Assembly: GCF_030818955.1 (NCBI RefSeq) | Contig: NZ_JAUTBF010000001.1 | Span: 2,108,001 to 2,172,000, forward strand | Direction of reading: 5' to 3' | From: Microbacterium trichothecenolyticum | GTDB lineage: Bacteria; Actinomycetota; Actinomycetes; Actinomycetales; Microbacteriaceae | Length of the DNA: 64,000 nt | Shown here: positions 1 to 7,359 of the stretch, piece after piece | How positions within the stretch are numbered: the stretch's first letter is position 1 | How the letters are laid out: the number at the start of each line of letters is the position of its first letter | Program-made: the position numbers and the translations under genes | Notes under the pieces: generated by a model | The model's input: only the letters and a program-made list of their open reading frames with translations | What the model was told of the DNA's origin: nothing | Database searches by the model: none

Positions 1-515
1 CCAGCAGCTCGATCTGCATTGATGACCAGAAGCTTTCCATCATCGCGTTGTCCAGTCCGTCACCGACGGATCCGAAGGAGGGGAGCAAGCCTGCGGAGCG
101 GATCTTCTCCCCGAAGAGCCATGAGGTGAATTGCGTTCCGTGGTCCGCATGAACAATGCCGCCCGGCTCAGGGCGACGATTCCGGATGGCCATGTCGAGC
201 GCGTTGATGACGAGGGTGGTGCGGATCGGGCCGGGGAGCCCGTAGATCCCGGCTTGATGCATGAGTGTGAACACGGTCTTGTCGCTGACGGTCACGCCCA
301 TCGCCATGGTCAACTCGGCGTGGACGCGGCGGTACCCGTAGGTGCCGCGGGAGGTGACGTGCACTTCCCGGATCAGCCCGGTCAGCCATTGCCGGCGCAG
401 TTCGGACTGGGTCAGTGGTTTGCGTTTGACACGGTAGTAGTGTTGCCTCGCAAACCCCGAGGACGCGGCAACAGCGGTCGATCGGGATCCCGGCGTCGGC
501 GAGGCGGTCGATCAC
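1..515 (-). pseudogene. IS3 transposase orfB, frameshifted and internally deleted
   Basis: The frame opens with MIDRLADAGIPIDRCCRVLG, a normal IS3 orfB start. It loses frame near 445-448, where one extra base (gag-g-caa) separates it from the continuation QHYYRVKRKPLTQSELRRQW. A second lesion lies near 222: the text goes straight from YGLPGPIR to TTLVINALDMAIRN. That skips about 60 residues that in this family hold the first catalytic Asp (WVTDIT region). The second Asp motif (HADHGTQFTS) and the start of the Glu motif (MMESFW) remain. The protein cannot be an active DDE transposase. The frameshift alone could be a sequencing error; the deletion could not. Confidence 0.8.
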
Positions 516-808
516 CGGGAAGAGTCTTTTGGGTGGACACGCTCCTCGTCGAGGAACCTTGCCGCCTGCCGAACGATCAGCAGCTCGCTCTCAAGCTCTC
601 TGATTCGACGCTTCGCTGCGCGTAGCTCTGCCGATTCCGAAGACGGGACACCGGGACGGCGACCGTTGTCGATGTCGTCCTGACGGATCCAGTTCGAGAG
701 CGTGACGGGGTGGATGCCGAGTTCGACGGCTGTCTGCTTGGCCTGCTTGCCAGCACGCACGAGCGCGACAGCACGAGCACGAAACTCCGGCGGATAAGGA
801 CGTGGCAT
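512..808 (-). CDS. IS3-family transposase orfA (HTH subunit)
   Basis: A 98-residue protein with the orfA layout: an N-terminal helix-turn-helix (PPEFRARAVALVRAGKQ to VTLSNWIRQDDID) and a C-terminal leucine-zipper-like helix (ELRAAKRRIRELESELLIVR). In this family orfA recognises the terminal repeats and is joined to orfB by frameshifting. Its stop overlaps the orfB start by 4 nt. orfA itself is intact, but its orfB partner is not. Confidence 0.85.
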   Translation of the reverse strand: MPRPYPPEFRARAVALVRAGKQAKQTAVELGIHPVTLSNWIRQDDIDNGRRPGVPSSESAELRAAKRRIRELESELLIVRQAARFLDEERVHPKDSSR

Positions 809-893
809 GAGGATGAGCCTTCCGGATCAGGCCACCAGTTAGCCACCGAACCTGGAACCCTTTCCATGGGGCAGGTCAAGATGTCACCTATCC

Positions 894-1190
894 GTGCAGC
901 AGACCCCTCAGCTCTACAGCCGCATCGGCTTCCCCCACGAATACCGTCCCCTCCGCAGCGATGAACTCACCGCCGTCGTCACGCAACGCCTCCCCTCACC
1001 GGACCCAGCCGACGACGGACTCGCACACACCGCTGCCCTAGCCGCCATCGTGCGCACCACCAACGGGAACTTCCGCCTCGCCGATCGCCTTGTCACTCAA
1101 ATCAGACGTGTCCTTGACATCAACGGGCACACCCACCTCACGCCCGAGGCTGTCGACGCCGCCCAGGAAGCCCTCCTCATCGGACGCTGA
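894..1190 (+). pseudogene. C-terminal fragment of an AAA+ transposition ATPase (TniB/IstB-like)
   Basis: About 98 residues that match the last part of TniB/IstB/MuB-type helper ATPases. The visible motifs are PQLYSRIGFPHEYRPL, an arginine-rich sensor region (RTTNGNFRLADRLVTQIRRV) and a final helical segment (LTPEAVDAAQEALLIG). No Walker A or B motif is present because the N-terminal two thirds is missing at the IS3 boundary at 878. Such ATPases select targets for an adjacent transposase, so an older transposon stood here before the IS3 element. The GTG at 894 is only the first start codon in the remnant and probably not a real start. Confidence 0.6.
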
Positions 1191-1381
1191 ACGACGCGGT
1201 AAGCGCGACACCTATTGCCGCGATTCACAGAGATCGCTGACGTCGGGTCGGTCGGATGTAGCGGAATCGGAGGTTTATGGCACCCTGGGTTGCCCCGGGT
1301 CCGCCATAGTGGGAGCTTGGCTCGAGGTCCGGGCTTACGCGACAACCACGTGGTCACCATTTGCGAGCACGGCCGGTCTGA

Positions 1382-1969
1382 TCAGTCGATCAGTTCGCGG
1401 ATTCCCGTGGATGCGTCGAATAGCGCGACTGTCGCTTGTGCAGCGCTGTCGACAGCCAAGCGGGGCTCGGCTGGTGGCTCGTCAGGGTAATAGGTGCCTG
1501 CGCCGTAGAGCCGGCCGTACCGGAGTACCACCCCGCCGTAGGTGAGGACGCTGCGCTCAAGGAAGGCGACACCGTGGGCGGTATCCGAACCGGGCTCTAA
1601 GTCCCAGGCGACGCTTTGTGCGAGGAATCTGGGGTGACCGGCAGCTTCGGCGGCGGCGAGGAGGTTGGTTGTCCCCTCGATGCGGATGCGGGCGTTCGCG
1701 GATTGCCGGGTCGCAATTTCGCCGGCCTGATCCGGGAGGTCGGTCAGTTGGTGCAGGATGACGTCGGGAGCAAAAGCCGTCGTTACTGATCGCAGTTTGT
1801 CGGCGTCAAAGACGTCGCAGATGATCCCTCGGGCGCCAAGACCCTCGACCGTGCGGCAGCCACGCTCCGACCGTGTGATCCCGAGCACGACACTGCCTCG
1901 CTGGACGAGGAGCGGGAGGATTGCGCGTCCGAGTACACCCGATGCGCCGGCAACGAGAACGCGCATCAT
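1382..1969 (-). CDS. NAD(P)-dependent epimerase/dehydratase (extended SDR)
   Basis: A 195-residue Rossmann protein starting MMRVLVAGASGVLGRAILPL, with the GxxGxxG nucleotide-binding loop at residues 8-14. Later segments typical of atypical extended SDRs are FAPDVILHQLTDLPD, FLAQSVAWDLEPG and VVLRYGRLYGAGTYY. It is shorter than usual (about 300 residues) and seems to lack much of the C-terminal substrate domain. The start is set by an ATGA overlap with the upstream acetyltransferase and a GGGGAC ribosome site. It is last in a minus-strand operon tetR-orf-GNAT-SDR. The substrate is not readable. Confidence 0.75.
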   Translation of the reverse strand: MMRVLVAGASGVLGRAILPLLVQRGSVVLGITRSERGCRTVEGLGARGIICDVFDADKLRSVTTAFAPDVILHQLTDLPDQAGEIATRQSANARIRIEGTTNLLAAAEAAGHPRFLAQSVAWDLEPGSDTAHGVAFLERSVLTYGGVVLRYGRLYGAGTYYPDEPPAEPRLAVDSAAQATVALFDASTGIRELID

Positions 1970-2433
1970 TCTGTCCCCTTGTTCGGGATCATCTCGTACG
2001 TGATCCACGGTGTCAGTGTGGCAACGCGGTCGTAGATCGAACGCGCTGGCCCGTTCGATCCGGCCGTGAACCATCGCACCACGTCAGCTCCCGCCGCGGC
2101 CGCGGTCTCCGCCACCGCAACGAGGAGCGCGGTCGCGACCCCATGGCCACGCGCTGACGGGTCTGTGAACAAGTCATCGAGAAACAACCCCATCGAGGCT
2201 CTCATCGGCCGGGCATAGAGACGAACGTTCGCCAGGCCGACGATCCCTGGCGCTCCTGCGACATCGACTGCAACGAGACCGGTGATACCGTGCTGCTTTG
2301 CCAACACCCACGCCCACGTGCGCTCAACCGCCTGCTCATCGGCGGATAAGCCGTAGAACTCTCGGTAGCCGGCATACAAGCGCTGCCAAGACTCAGCGTC
2401 CGTCGCCACGGCGGGCCGGACAGTGACTGACAT
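1966..2433 (-). CDS. GNAT-family N-acetyltransferase
   Basis: A 155-residue GNAT protein. The acetyl-CoA-binding motif A is DLFTDPSARGHGVATALLVAV (R-x-x-G-x-G/A), after beta strands with GLANVRLYARP and ahead of a motif B ending with GSNGPARSIYDRVA. Proteins of this size act on small amines or drugs; the substrate cannot be told. I use the ATG at 2433, not the TTG 15 nt upstream. It is translationally coupled to the downstream SDR (ATGA) and overlaps the small upstream ORF by 41 nt. Confidence 0.8.
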   Translation of the reverse strand: MSVTVRPAVATDAESWQRLYAGYREFYGLSADEQAVERTWAWVLAKQHGITGLVAVDVAGAPGIVGLANVRLYARPMRASMGLFLDDLFTDPSARGHGVATALLVAVAETAAAAGADVVRWFTAGSNGPARSIYDRVATLTPWITYEMIPNKGTE

Positions 2434-2680
2434 GACCCGAGCGTACAACGACCGGCCTCAGAATGGTCGCCGAGTTCGCAGCCGAACGCATCCGTGCCTG
2501 CACGGGTGAGGGGAAGACGACCGCCAGGAACGCGGGCAAGCACCTCCGAATGAAGCCCGAGCTTTCCGAAGCAGCCGCATCGAAGGTCACCGCGTATATA
2601 GCAAGGGGTGTTTCTTCAATTGGGACTGTCAACGTGCGAGCCTTGACTGCACCCGTGAAGTACTCCGTCGGGAGAGTCAT
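2393..2680 (-). CDS. Small ORF coupled to tetR, possibly a truncated cupin-like gene
   Basis: The ATG at 2680 overlaps the tetR stop as ATGA, the signature of a genuine coupled gene. The first ~33 residues (MTLPTEYFTGAVKARTLTVP onwards) look like the start of a small cupin-type enzyme. The rest is rich in Arg, Ser and Ala and has no family look. It also runs 41 nt into the next gene. I read it as a gene whose 3' part was lost or shifted, leaving the tail out of frame. No function is assigned. Confidence 0.35.
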   Translation of the reverse strand: MTLPTEYFTGAVKARTLTVPIEETPLAIYAVTFDAAASESSGFIRRCLPAFLAVVFPSPVQARMRSAANSATILRPVVVRSGHVSHCPARRGDGR

Positions 2681-3249
2681 CGTGCACTCCAGTTACGGAG
2701 GAGTTCCGCAGCACCGGCGACAGCCGCATCGAAGGCAGCTGGATCCTGCTGGGCGCGAGCCAGCACGTAGCCGCCCTGGACCGTGGCGACCACCATCGAC
2801 GCGAGTTGATGTGCATCTGTGCCGGTAGGAAATTCATGTTCTTCCACGCCTCGGCTGATCACCCTGGCGATGGTGGCGACCACCCACTGCAGAGTCTCCG
2901 CAACCGGATGGAGAAGCTCCGGTGTCGCCAGCACGTCCGCGTCGTAGGTCATGCGTCCCATGCGACATCCGCGCAAGGAATCGCGCTGACGCTCTAGGTA
3001 GGCGATCACCCGCTCCGACGATGAACCCTCGCTCGCCAGCAGCACGTCCACGTCGGCGCGCATCACCGCTGCGCTCTGCTCGAGAGCCGCCGTCGCGAGG
3101 TCCTGCTTCCCTGCGAAGTGGTGGTACATGCTGCCTTGCCCGGCGCCGGCGCGTTGCAGGATGTCCTTCGGGCTGGTCGCCGCGTAGCCGCGTTCCCACA
3201 GAAGCTCATGCGTCGCTTCCACAAGCCGAGTACGTGTATCCACACCCAT
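2677..3249 (-). CDS. TetR/AcrR-family transcriptional regulator
   Basis: 190 residues with the TetR N-terminal helix-turn-helix (residues ~5-50: RTRLVEATHELLWERGYAAT, then SPKDILQRAGAGQGSMYHHF and AGKQDLATAALEQ). An all-helical ligand/dimer domain with RGCRMGRMTYDADVLATPEL follows. It heads a coupled operon with a small ORF, an acetyltransferase and an SDR, so it probably controls them. The start codon lies inside a perfect palindrome (3236-3260), which implies tight autoregulation. The ligand is unknown. Confidence 0.88.
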   Translation of the reverse strand: MGVDTRTRLVEATHELLWERGYAATSPKDILQRAGAGQGSMYHHFAGKQDLATAALEQSAAVMRADVDVLLASEGSSSERVIAYLERQRDSLRGCRMGRMTYDADVLATPELLHPVAETLQWVVATIARVISRGVEEHEFPTGTDAHQLASMVVATVQGGYVLARAQQDPAAFDAAVAGAAELLRNWSAR

Positions 3250-3260
3250 AGTGTGGATAC
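3236..3260. promoter_or_regulatory. Perfect 10-5-10 palindrome over the tetR start codon, probable TetR operator
   Basis: Arms GTATCCACAC (3236-3245) and GTGTGGATAC (3251-3260) are exact inverted repeats around CCATA, which contains the complement of the tetR ATG (3247-3249). The length and symmetry fit a TetR dimer site. Binding here would block both transcription start and translation start. Confidence 0.7.
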
Positions 3261-3729
3261 CAGTAGTTACAGGTTGTCGATCAAGCTCTCGGTCAGTACA
3301 ACTGGCCGCAGTGACTCGTCGAACCCCTGACCTTCGTTGAAGCCGCCCGCAGCACCCTCGTCATCGGCATCACCTGACCTGACACAGACCGCAGCGAAAA
3401 CGACGACACGAAGCGAGGCTGCTCACAGAAGGGCGCTTAGCGCAGCTGCGGATGGGAGTCTCACGAGACGATCCCCAAACGAACACCCCAGGGCCGGTGA
3501 AAGCGGCGCCCACAGTGCACATAGTTCAGCAGGCTTGGCCTCGATCGCGGCACCGTCCTTGGGGCATTCGATCGCTCATCCCTAGCCAGCGTGGAGGTCG
3601 CGACGAGTCTCCCGTCTGAGCACCATCCCCCGAGGGGGGAAAACTTTACCCGAGAAGAGGGAGCGGAAATTTCGATGATCGCGTTGGCTTACGAATGGAA
3701 ATTGGCACTGCAACTGGTAGGAGAATCAC
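3261..3729. other. Intergenic stretch with no supported gene
   Basis: Open frames exist here but lack family motifs and ribosome sites. The last part (3640-3729) is clearly lower in GC than its surroundings and should hold the promoter of the secreted protein at 3730, which has an AGGAG ribosome site at 3718-3722. I see no repeats or RNA genes. Confidence 0.5.
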
Positions 3730-4359
3730 ATGAGACTAGTTACTCGTTCCGCACTCGCTTCGGCACTGATAGTGGGACTTCTCGCGACAGGTCTTCCGGC
3801 TTCGGCCAGCACAACTACGACCACTCTGCCCCTGGCACGGGATGTCGTGGGCGCCGTCTTACCCCAAGCAGAAGATTCACAGGGCGAAGCGGAAGCGGCA
3901 GATGCGGTACCCACCGAGGAATACACCGTGAGCATCGGCGACGCAGTCTATGACGACAGGGATACTGGGATGATGCTGTCCGCGCCAGGATGTAATGCAG
4001 GAGATCCTGAATCTAAGCGGGTTACGAACTGGCAACGCCGCAACCCCAACGGAGTCGCCAAGCTGGTGTGCGGAAACTCTCAGTTTGGCTGGCGCCACAT
4101 TGCCGGAAGACACGGCCAGGACTACCAAAACATCGTTACCAAATACCGGTTGGGTCGTTCTTGGGACGACTTCGCCAAATGGGCGATGTCCACCACGGTA
4201 GGTGCGCCGCAGGCGGCCCCGGTTCGGAACAACAACACCTGGGGGTACACCGCACCAATCCAGATCAAGAACAAACAGGGCCAGGTCGTGCGCACCTATT
4301 CGATGCTCGTATCTGTTTCGCGCAGCGATGAGAAAATCATCACCGCCTTCCCCCGATGA
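3730..4359 (+). CDS. Secreted protein with a nuclease-toxin-like C-terminal domain
   Basis: A 209-residue protein. Residues 1-27 are a Sec signal peptide with cleavage near PASAS. A low-complexity linker (residues ~28-65, rich in Thr, Ala and Glu) follows. The C-terminal ~120 residues contain GWRHIAGRHGQDY, a WDDFAKWAM helix, paired beta strands (GYTAPIQIKNKQGQVVRTYS) and the end VSRSDEKIITAFPR. A histidine pair in an HI-x-x-RH setting plus a final T-x-F/Y-P strand is the pattern of BECR-fold ribonuclease toxins (EndoU, barnase and colicin D/E5-like). The fold is inferred, not shown. GC is lower than in neighbouring genes. A strong hairpin follows, then a convergent small gene. Confidence 0.6.
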   Translation: MRLVTRSALASALIVGLLATGLPASASTTTTTLPLARDVVGAVLPQAEDSQGEAEAADAVPTEEYTVSIGDAVYDDRDTGMMLSAPGCNAGDPESKRVTNWQRRNPNGVAKLVCGNSQFGWRHIAGRHGQDYQNIVTKYRLGRSWDDFAKWAMSTTVGAPQAAPVRNNNTWGYTAPIQIKNKQGQVVRTYSMLVSVSRSDEKIITAFPR

Positions 4360-4403
4360 GTCACTCCGGATAAGGGGTCAAGTCGAGGCGTATCCCCTTT
4401 AAT

Positions 4404-4445
4404 AACCCGCCCGGCTCATCCACTGGAAAATGAGCCGGGCGGGTT
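4404..4445. terminator. Bidirectional hairpin, 16-bp perfect stem
   Basis: AACCCGCCCGGCTCAT (4404-4419) pairs exactly with ATGAGCCGGGCGGGTT (4430-4445) around a 10-nt loop. It lies between two convergent genes. No long T run follows on the plus strand; an A/T-rich flank serves the minus direction. Confidence 0.75.
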
Positions 4446-4505
4446 GTCGATGAGAAATGTAAGCTGCGTGTGTGGCTGGCCTGAGACTGCTGCGAGCTGT
4501 CAGCG

Positions 4506-4799
4506 TCAGCTTCGGACTGCTGTTTCCCAGTACATCAAGGCAACGTCGTGGCCAGGTAACGCCTCTTTCACCTTCCTGTGCAGCAGCTCCCCCTCCGCTC
4601 GGTGAAAAGCGGCCGTCTCCTCATCGGGCCAGCCATGCTCCCAGCTGAACTTGGCATTGAAGCGTGCAGCCCACGCGCGTACCGCGACCGCCAGATCCGT
4701 AGGAAGCGAAGGGTCACCGTCAGCGCACAAGCCGGGGTCCTCTTCGCCCCCCCAGAACGGCCAGTCCACCGAATAGTCGTTCATCAAGCGATATCGCAT
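4506..4799 (-). CDS. Small acidic hypothetical protein, possible immunity-type partner
   Basis: 97 residues starting MRYRLMNDYSVDWPFWGGEE. It is acidic and rich in Trp (GWPDEETAAFHRAEGELL, then ALMYWETAVRS). It looks like a recurring actinobacterial hypothetical family with no known function. It converges on the secreted toxin-like gene across a shared hairpin. Small acidic proteins next to secreted toxins are often immunity proteins, but the tail-to-tail order is unusual for that. A 290-codon frame extends upstream, but its first two thirds is antisense to the IS3 element, so I place the start at 4799. Confidence 0.55.
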   Translation of the reverse strand: MRYRLMNDYSVDWPFWGGEEDPGLCADGDPSLPTDLAVAVRAWAARFNAKFSWEHGWPDEETAAFHRAEGELLHRKVKEALPGHDVALMYWETAVRS

Positions 4800-4895
4800 T
4801 ACGGCACGATATCGGGAAAAATTAAGAATTTCCACGGAGTTCGGATGGAACGAGTGGCTCGTGACATGAGCAAAGCCAAACTTCGCCTTCGTCTC

Positions 4896-4919
4896 TGAAG
4901 CGCCCTGTGAAGCGCCCTG
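4896..4919 (+). repeat. Tandem 12-mer TGAAGCGCCCTG x2 at the IS3 left end
   Basis: Two exact head-to-tail copies lie at 4896-4907 and 4908-4919. The second is probably the IS terminal sequence itself. The first may be a remnant of an earlier insertion or of a tandem IS end. Confidence 0.6.
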
Positions 4920-4961
4920 AGTTTGTTGGAGGCTCCTGACCTTGGAAACGAGGATGGAGTT

Positions 4962-5306
4962 ATGCCGAGAGAACAGGCGATCGGGAAACCGACGACGCGT
5001 CGCTACTCGCCCGAGGAGAAGGCCGCCGCGGTGCGGATGGTCAGGACCTTGCGGGCGGAGTTGGGCACCGAGCACGGGACGGTGCAGCGGGTTGCATCGC
5101 AGCTCGGATACGGCGTCGACTCGGTGCGGACTTGGGTGAAGCAGGCCGATATCGATGACGGCGTCGCGCCCGGGGTGAGCAGCAGTGAAGCGGCTCGGGT
5201 GCGGGAGCTGGAGCAGGAGGTCCGGGAGTTGCGTCGCGCTAATGAGATTCTCAAGCGTGCGGCGAGTTTCTTCGGGGCGGAGCTCGACCGCCAACACCAG
5301 AAGTAG
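4962..5306 (+). CDS. IS3-family transposase orfA
   Basis: 114 residues from MPREQAIGKPTTRRYSPEEK. A helix-turn-helix (YSPEEKAAAVRMVRTLRAEL to DSVRTWVKQADIDDG) is followed by the leucine-zipper-like coiled coil VRELEQEVRELRRANEILKR. The start at 4962 is preferred over 4923 because conserved sequence begins there. It is unrelated at close range to the IS3 element at 1-878. Confidence 0.88.
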   Translation: MPREQAIGKPTTRRYSPEEKAAAVRMVRTLRAELGTEHGTVQRVASQLGYGVDSVRTWVKQADIDDGVAPGVSSSEAARVRELEQEVRELRRANEILKRAASFFGAELDRQHQK

Positions 5307-6003
5307 TTGCGTTCGTCGACGCCAACAGAGACGACGTCGTCGAGGGTCGCCCGCTCGGAGTCGAGCCCATCTGCGCACTGCTGCAGGTGGCTCCGAGCAC
5401 GTACTACGCCGCCCGTAATCGGTCGCCGTCGGCCCGCGCGGTCAGCGACGCGGTTGTGATGCCGGAGTTGGTGAGTCTGTGGACGGCGAACTACTGCGTC
5501 TACGGGGTCCGCAAGCTCTGGAAGACGGCTCGCCGCGCCGGGCTTGAGATCGGCCGGGACCAGACCGGGCGGTTGATGGGTGCCGCCAGCATTCAGGGCA
5601 CCAAACGGTCGAAGCGGGTCAAGACCACCCGCCCGGATCCGATGGCAGCGCGGCATCCGGACCTGGTGCAGCGGCAGTTCACCGCGACCGCGCCAAATCG
5701 GCTCTGGGTGACAGATCTCACGTTCGTGCCCACCTGGGCGGGCGTGGCGTACGTGTGCTTCATCGTCGACGCGTTCTCCCGCATGATCGTGGGCTGGCGG
5801 GTCGCGTCGCACATGCGCACCGAGATGGTCCTCGACGCGATCGAGATGGCCCGCTGGTCCCGCGGCGCCCGCCACGATGACCTGCGGTGTCACAGCGATG
5901 CGGGCAGTCAATTCACGTCGATCCGCTACGGCGAACGGCTCGCGGAGATCGGCGCGACCCCGTCGATTGGGACCGTTGGCGACAGCTATGACAACGCGCT
6001 AGC
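5303..6003 (+). pseudogene. IS3-family transposase orfB, 3' truncated
   Basis: In the -1 frame relative to orfA, as expected for programmed frameshift fusion. The frame reads AFVDANRDDVVEGRPLGVEP, then APSTYYAAR, LWVTDLTFVPTWAGVAYVCF (first catalytic Asp) and HSDAGSQFTSIRYGERLAEI (second Asp), up to GDSYDNALA. The third catalytic residue (Glu, normally right after NALA) and the last ~60 residues are missing. They are replaced by sequence of the incoming IS481 element. It cannot be active. Confidence 0.85.
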
Positions 6004-6415
6004 TGTACCCGGTCAGCACGTTGGTGACATTCGGATAGGGAGAAGGCCTCCACGATTGGTGGTGTCTAACGTCACCGAAGTGGAGGCCTTCTCTTGGTCC
6101 ACCGTAATGCGCGGCTCACGGTCGCGGGTCGTCTGATTCTCGTGCGCCGGGTTCTCGGCGGACGTCCCGTCTCGCACGTTGCCAAGGAGATGGGCGTCTC
6201 GCGCCAGTGCGCTCATCGCTGGCTGGCCCGTTACCGCGCTGCGGGCGAAGCAGGGCTGTCCGATCGGTCTTCGCGTCCGGTGTCGTCTCCGACGGCGACT
6301 GCCGCCGCGACAGCAGCCGCCGTCGTTGAGCTGCGCTCGCGTGAGCGGCTCGGGCGCGACAACATCGCCCGCGCTTGCGGGACCAGTCCGCGCACCGTTT
6401 CCCGGCTGATCGCGA
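6004..6415 (+). mobile_element. IS481-family element, 5' part only
   Basis: It begins TGTACCCGGTCAGCACG directly after the CTAG target inside the IS3 orfB and carries the transposase N-terminus. It ends near 6409-6420, where the coding frame passes into an integrase gene. The DDE catalytic domain and the right end are gone, so a deletion or recombination joined it to the island integrase. Confidence 0.75.
6040..6093 (+). repeat. 14-bp inverted repeat just before the IS481 start codon
   Basis: GAGAAGGCCTCCAC (6040-6053) and GTGGAGGCCTTCTC (6080-6093) are exact inverted repeats. The TTG start of the chimeric ORF is the next base. In RNA this hairpin would limit translation initiation, a common way to keep transposase expression low. 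Confidence 0.65.
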
Positions 6416-7092
6416 AGTCGAAGCCGTACCTCACTCACCGCCAGGTCGCCACGCTCGCCGCGTCTTCCGCTCACCCGGAGCTCGTGACGTTCCTGGCGTA
6501 CACGGGCCTCAGATGGGGTGAGGCGACCGCCCTGCGGGTTCGGCACATCGACACGCTTCGGCGCCGCGTGAGCGTCGAAGAGAACGCGGTGATGGTCGGG
6601 ACGGTGATCCACGTAGGCACGCCGAAGACGCACGAGACGCGCTCGGTCCCCTACCCGGCCTTCCTGGCTCTGTCGATCGCGAAGCTCTGCGAGGGCAAGG
6701 GCCGCGATGATCTGCTCTTCGGTGACGGTCGACTGCACATGCGACTGCCGAACAGCCGCGACGGATGGTTCGCGGCGGCCGTGCGTCGCGTGCTCGACAA
6801 CGAGGAGCGAGCTGCAGCCGAGGCGAAAGCTCGAGGCGAGGATGAGCCAGCGCGGATGCCGCGCGTCACCCCGCACGACCTCCGGCACACGGCCGCTTCC
6901 CTCGCGATCAGCTCGGGCGCGAACGTGAAGGCCGTGCAGCGGATGCTGGGCCACGCGTCCGCGAGCATGACGCTCGACACCTACGCCGACCTCTTCGACG
7001 ACGATCTGGACGGTGTTGCCACGGCGCTCGACAAGGCGCGGCGCTCGGCAGGTGTTGCCGAAATGTTGCCACGGACACCCGCGACCTCGTGA
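6094..7092 (+). CDS. Chimera: IS481 transposase N-terminus fused to tyrosine integrase catalytic domain
   Basis: 332 codons in one frame. Residues 1 to ~106 are IS481-type: an N-terminal HTH (RPVSHVAKEMGVSRQCAHRW), the GLSDRSSRP linker and a second HTH (LGRDNIARACGTSPRTVSRL). From about residue 107 it becomes a phage-type integrase: YLTHRQVATLAA, first catalytic Arg in YTGLRWGEATALR, HDLRHTAASLAIS (H-x-x-R), LGHASASMTLDTYADLFD with the Tyr nucleophile. The integrase has lost its arm-binding and core-binding domains. It lies 50 bp from the 3' end of tRNA-Ser, where island integrases usually sit. Catalytic residues are intact, but it probably cannot recognise att arms. Confidence 0.85.
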   Translation: MVHRNARLTVAGRLILVRRVLGGRPVSHVAKEMGVSRQCAHRWLARYRAAGEAGLSDRSSRPVSSPTATAAATAAAVVELRSRERLGRDNIARACGTSPRTVSRLIAKSKPYLTHRQVATLAASSAHPELVTFLAYTGLRWGEATALRVRHIDTLRRRVSVEENAVMVGTVIHVGTPKTHETRSVPYPAFLALSIAKLCEGKGRDDLLFGDGRLHMRLPNSRDGWFAAAVRRVLDNEERAAAEAKARGEDEPARMPRVTPHDLRHTAASLAISSGANVKAVQRMLGHASASMTLDTYADLFDDDLDGVATALDKARRSAGVAEMLPRTPATS

Positions 7093-7139
7093 CGAAGGCC
7101 CCGGCTTCCGCGTCATTCCGCGGGAGTCGGGGCCTTCGT
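7092..7139 (+). terminator. Hairpin after the integrase
   Basis: ACGAAGGCCCCG (7092-7103) pairs with CGGGGCCTTCGT (7128-7139), with further pairing inside. It lies between the integrase stop and the tRNA-Ser 3' end. Confidence 0.7.
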
Positions 7140-7141
7140 GG

Positions 7142-7232
7142 TGGCGGTGACGGTGGGATTTGAACCCACGGTAGGGGGTTACCCTACACAACTTTTCGAG
7201 AGTTGCACCTTCGGCCGCTCGGACACGTCACC
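7142..7232 (-). tRNA. tRNA-Ser(CGA), island attachment site
   Basis: 88 nt plus an encoded CCA (7142-7144). The acceptor stem GGTGACG pairs with CGTCACC and the discriminator is G. The anticodon arm CAACT-CTCGAAA-AGTTG gives anticodon CGA (codon UCG). A long variable arm (GTAGGGTAACCCCCTAC) confirms the serine type. The 3' end faces the integrase fusion, so it should contain the att core of the left-hand island. No second copy of the 3' end is visible in the window. Confidence 0.92.
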
Positions 7233-7359
7233 GCCGACCAGCTTACGACAGATCGAGGGATGCCGCGAATCCGGCCCCGCGCCACCTCGACGGCATCCAT
7301 TCGTCCACCGTCGAATCACCCCACTGGAAGCCGCCGGAGGCCGCTGCCAGGATCGAGCC

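Larger units (their letters stand above)
1..878 (-). mobile_element. IS3-family insertion sequence, decayed and cut by the window edge
   Basis: The element reads leftwards from a probable end at about 878, where the minus strand starts TGACCTGCCCC, a terminus typical of IS3-type elements. It contains orfA and a damaged orfB and runs off the window at position 1. The DNA right of 878 is the middle of another transposition gene, so the IS landed inside older mobile DNA. The second terminal repeat is outside the window. Confidence 0.75.
4908..6003 (+). mobile_element. IS3-family element, cut at its 3' end by an IS481-family element
   Basis: It runs from a left end TGAAGCGCCCTGAG (4908) through orfA and most of orfB. 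It stops at the CTAG of the codons for Asn-Ala-Leu-Ala (about 6000), directly against a new terminus. CTAG is the established target of IS481-type elements, which explains the break. The right end of this IS3 element is not seen downstream. Confidence 0.8.

Noticed and set aside
5003..5911. 302-codon minus-strand frame
   Set aside because: Antisense to the IS3 orfA/orfB genes, which are unmistakable.
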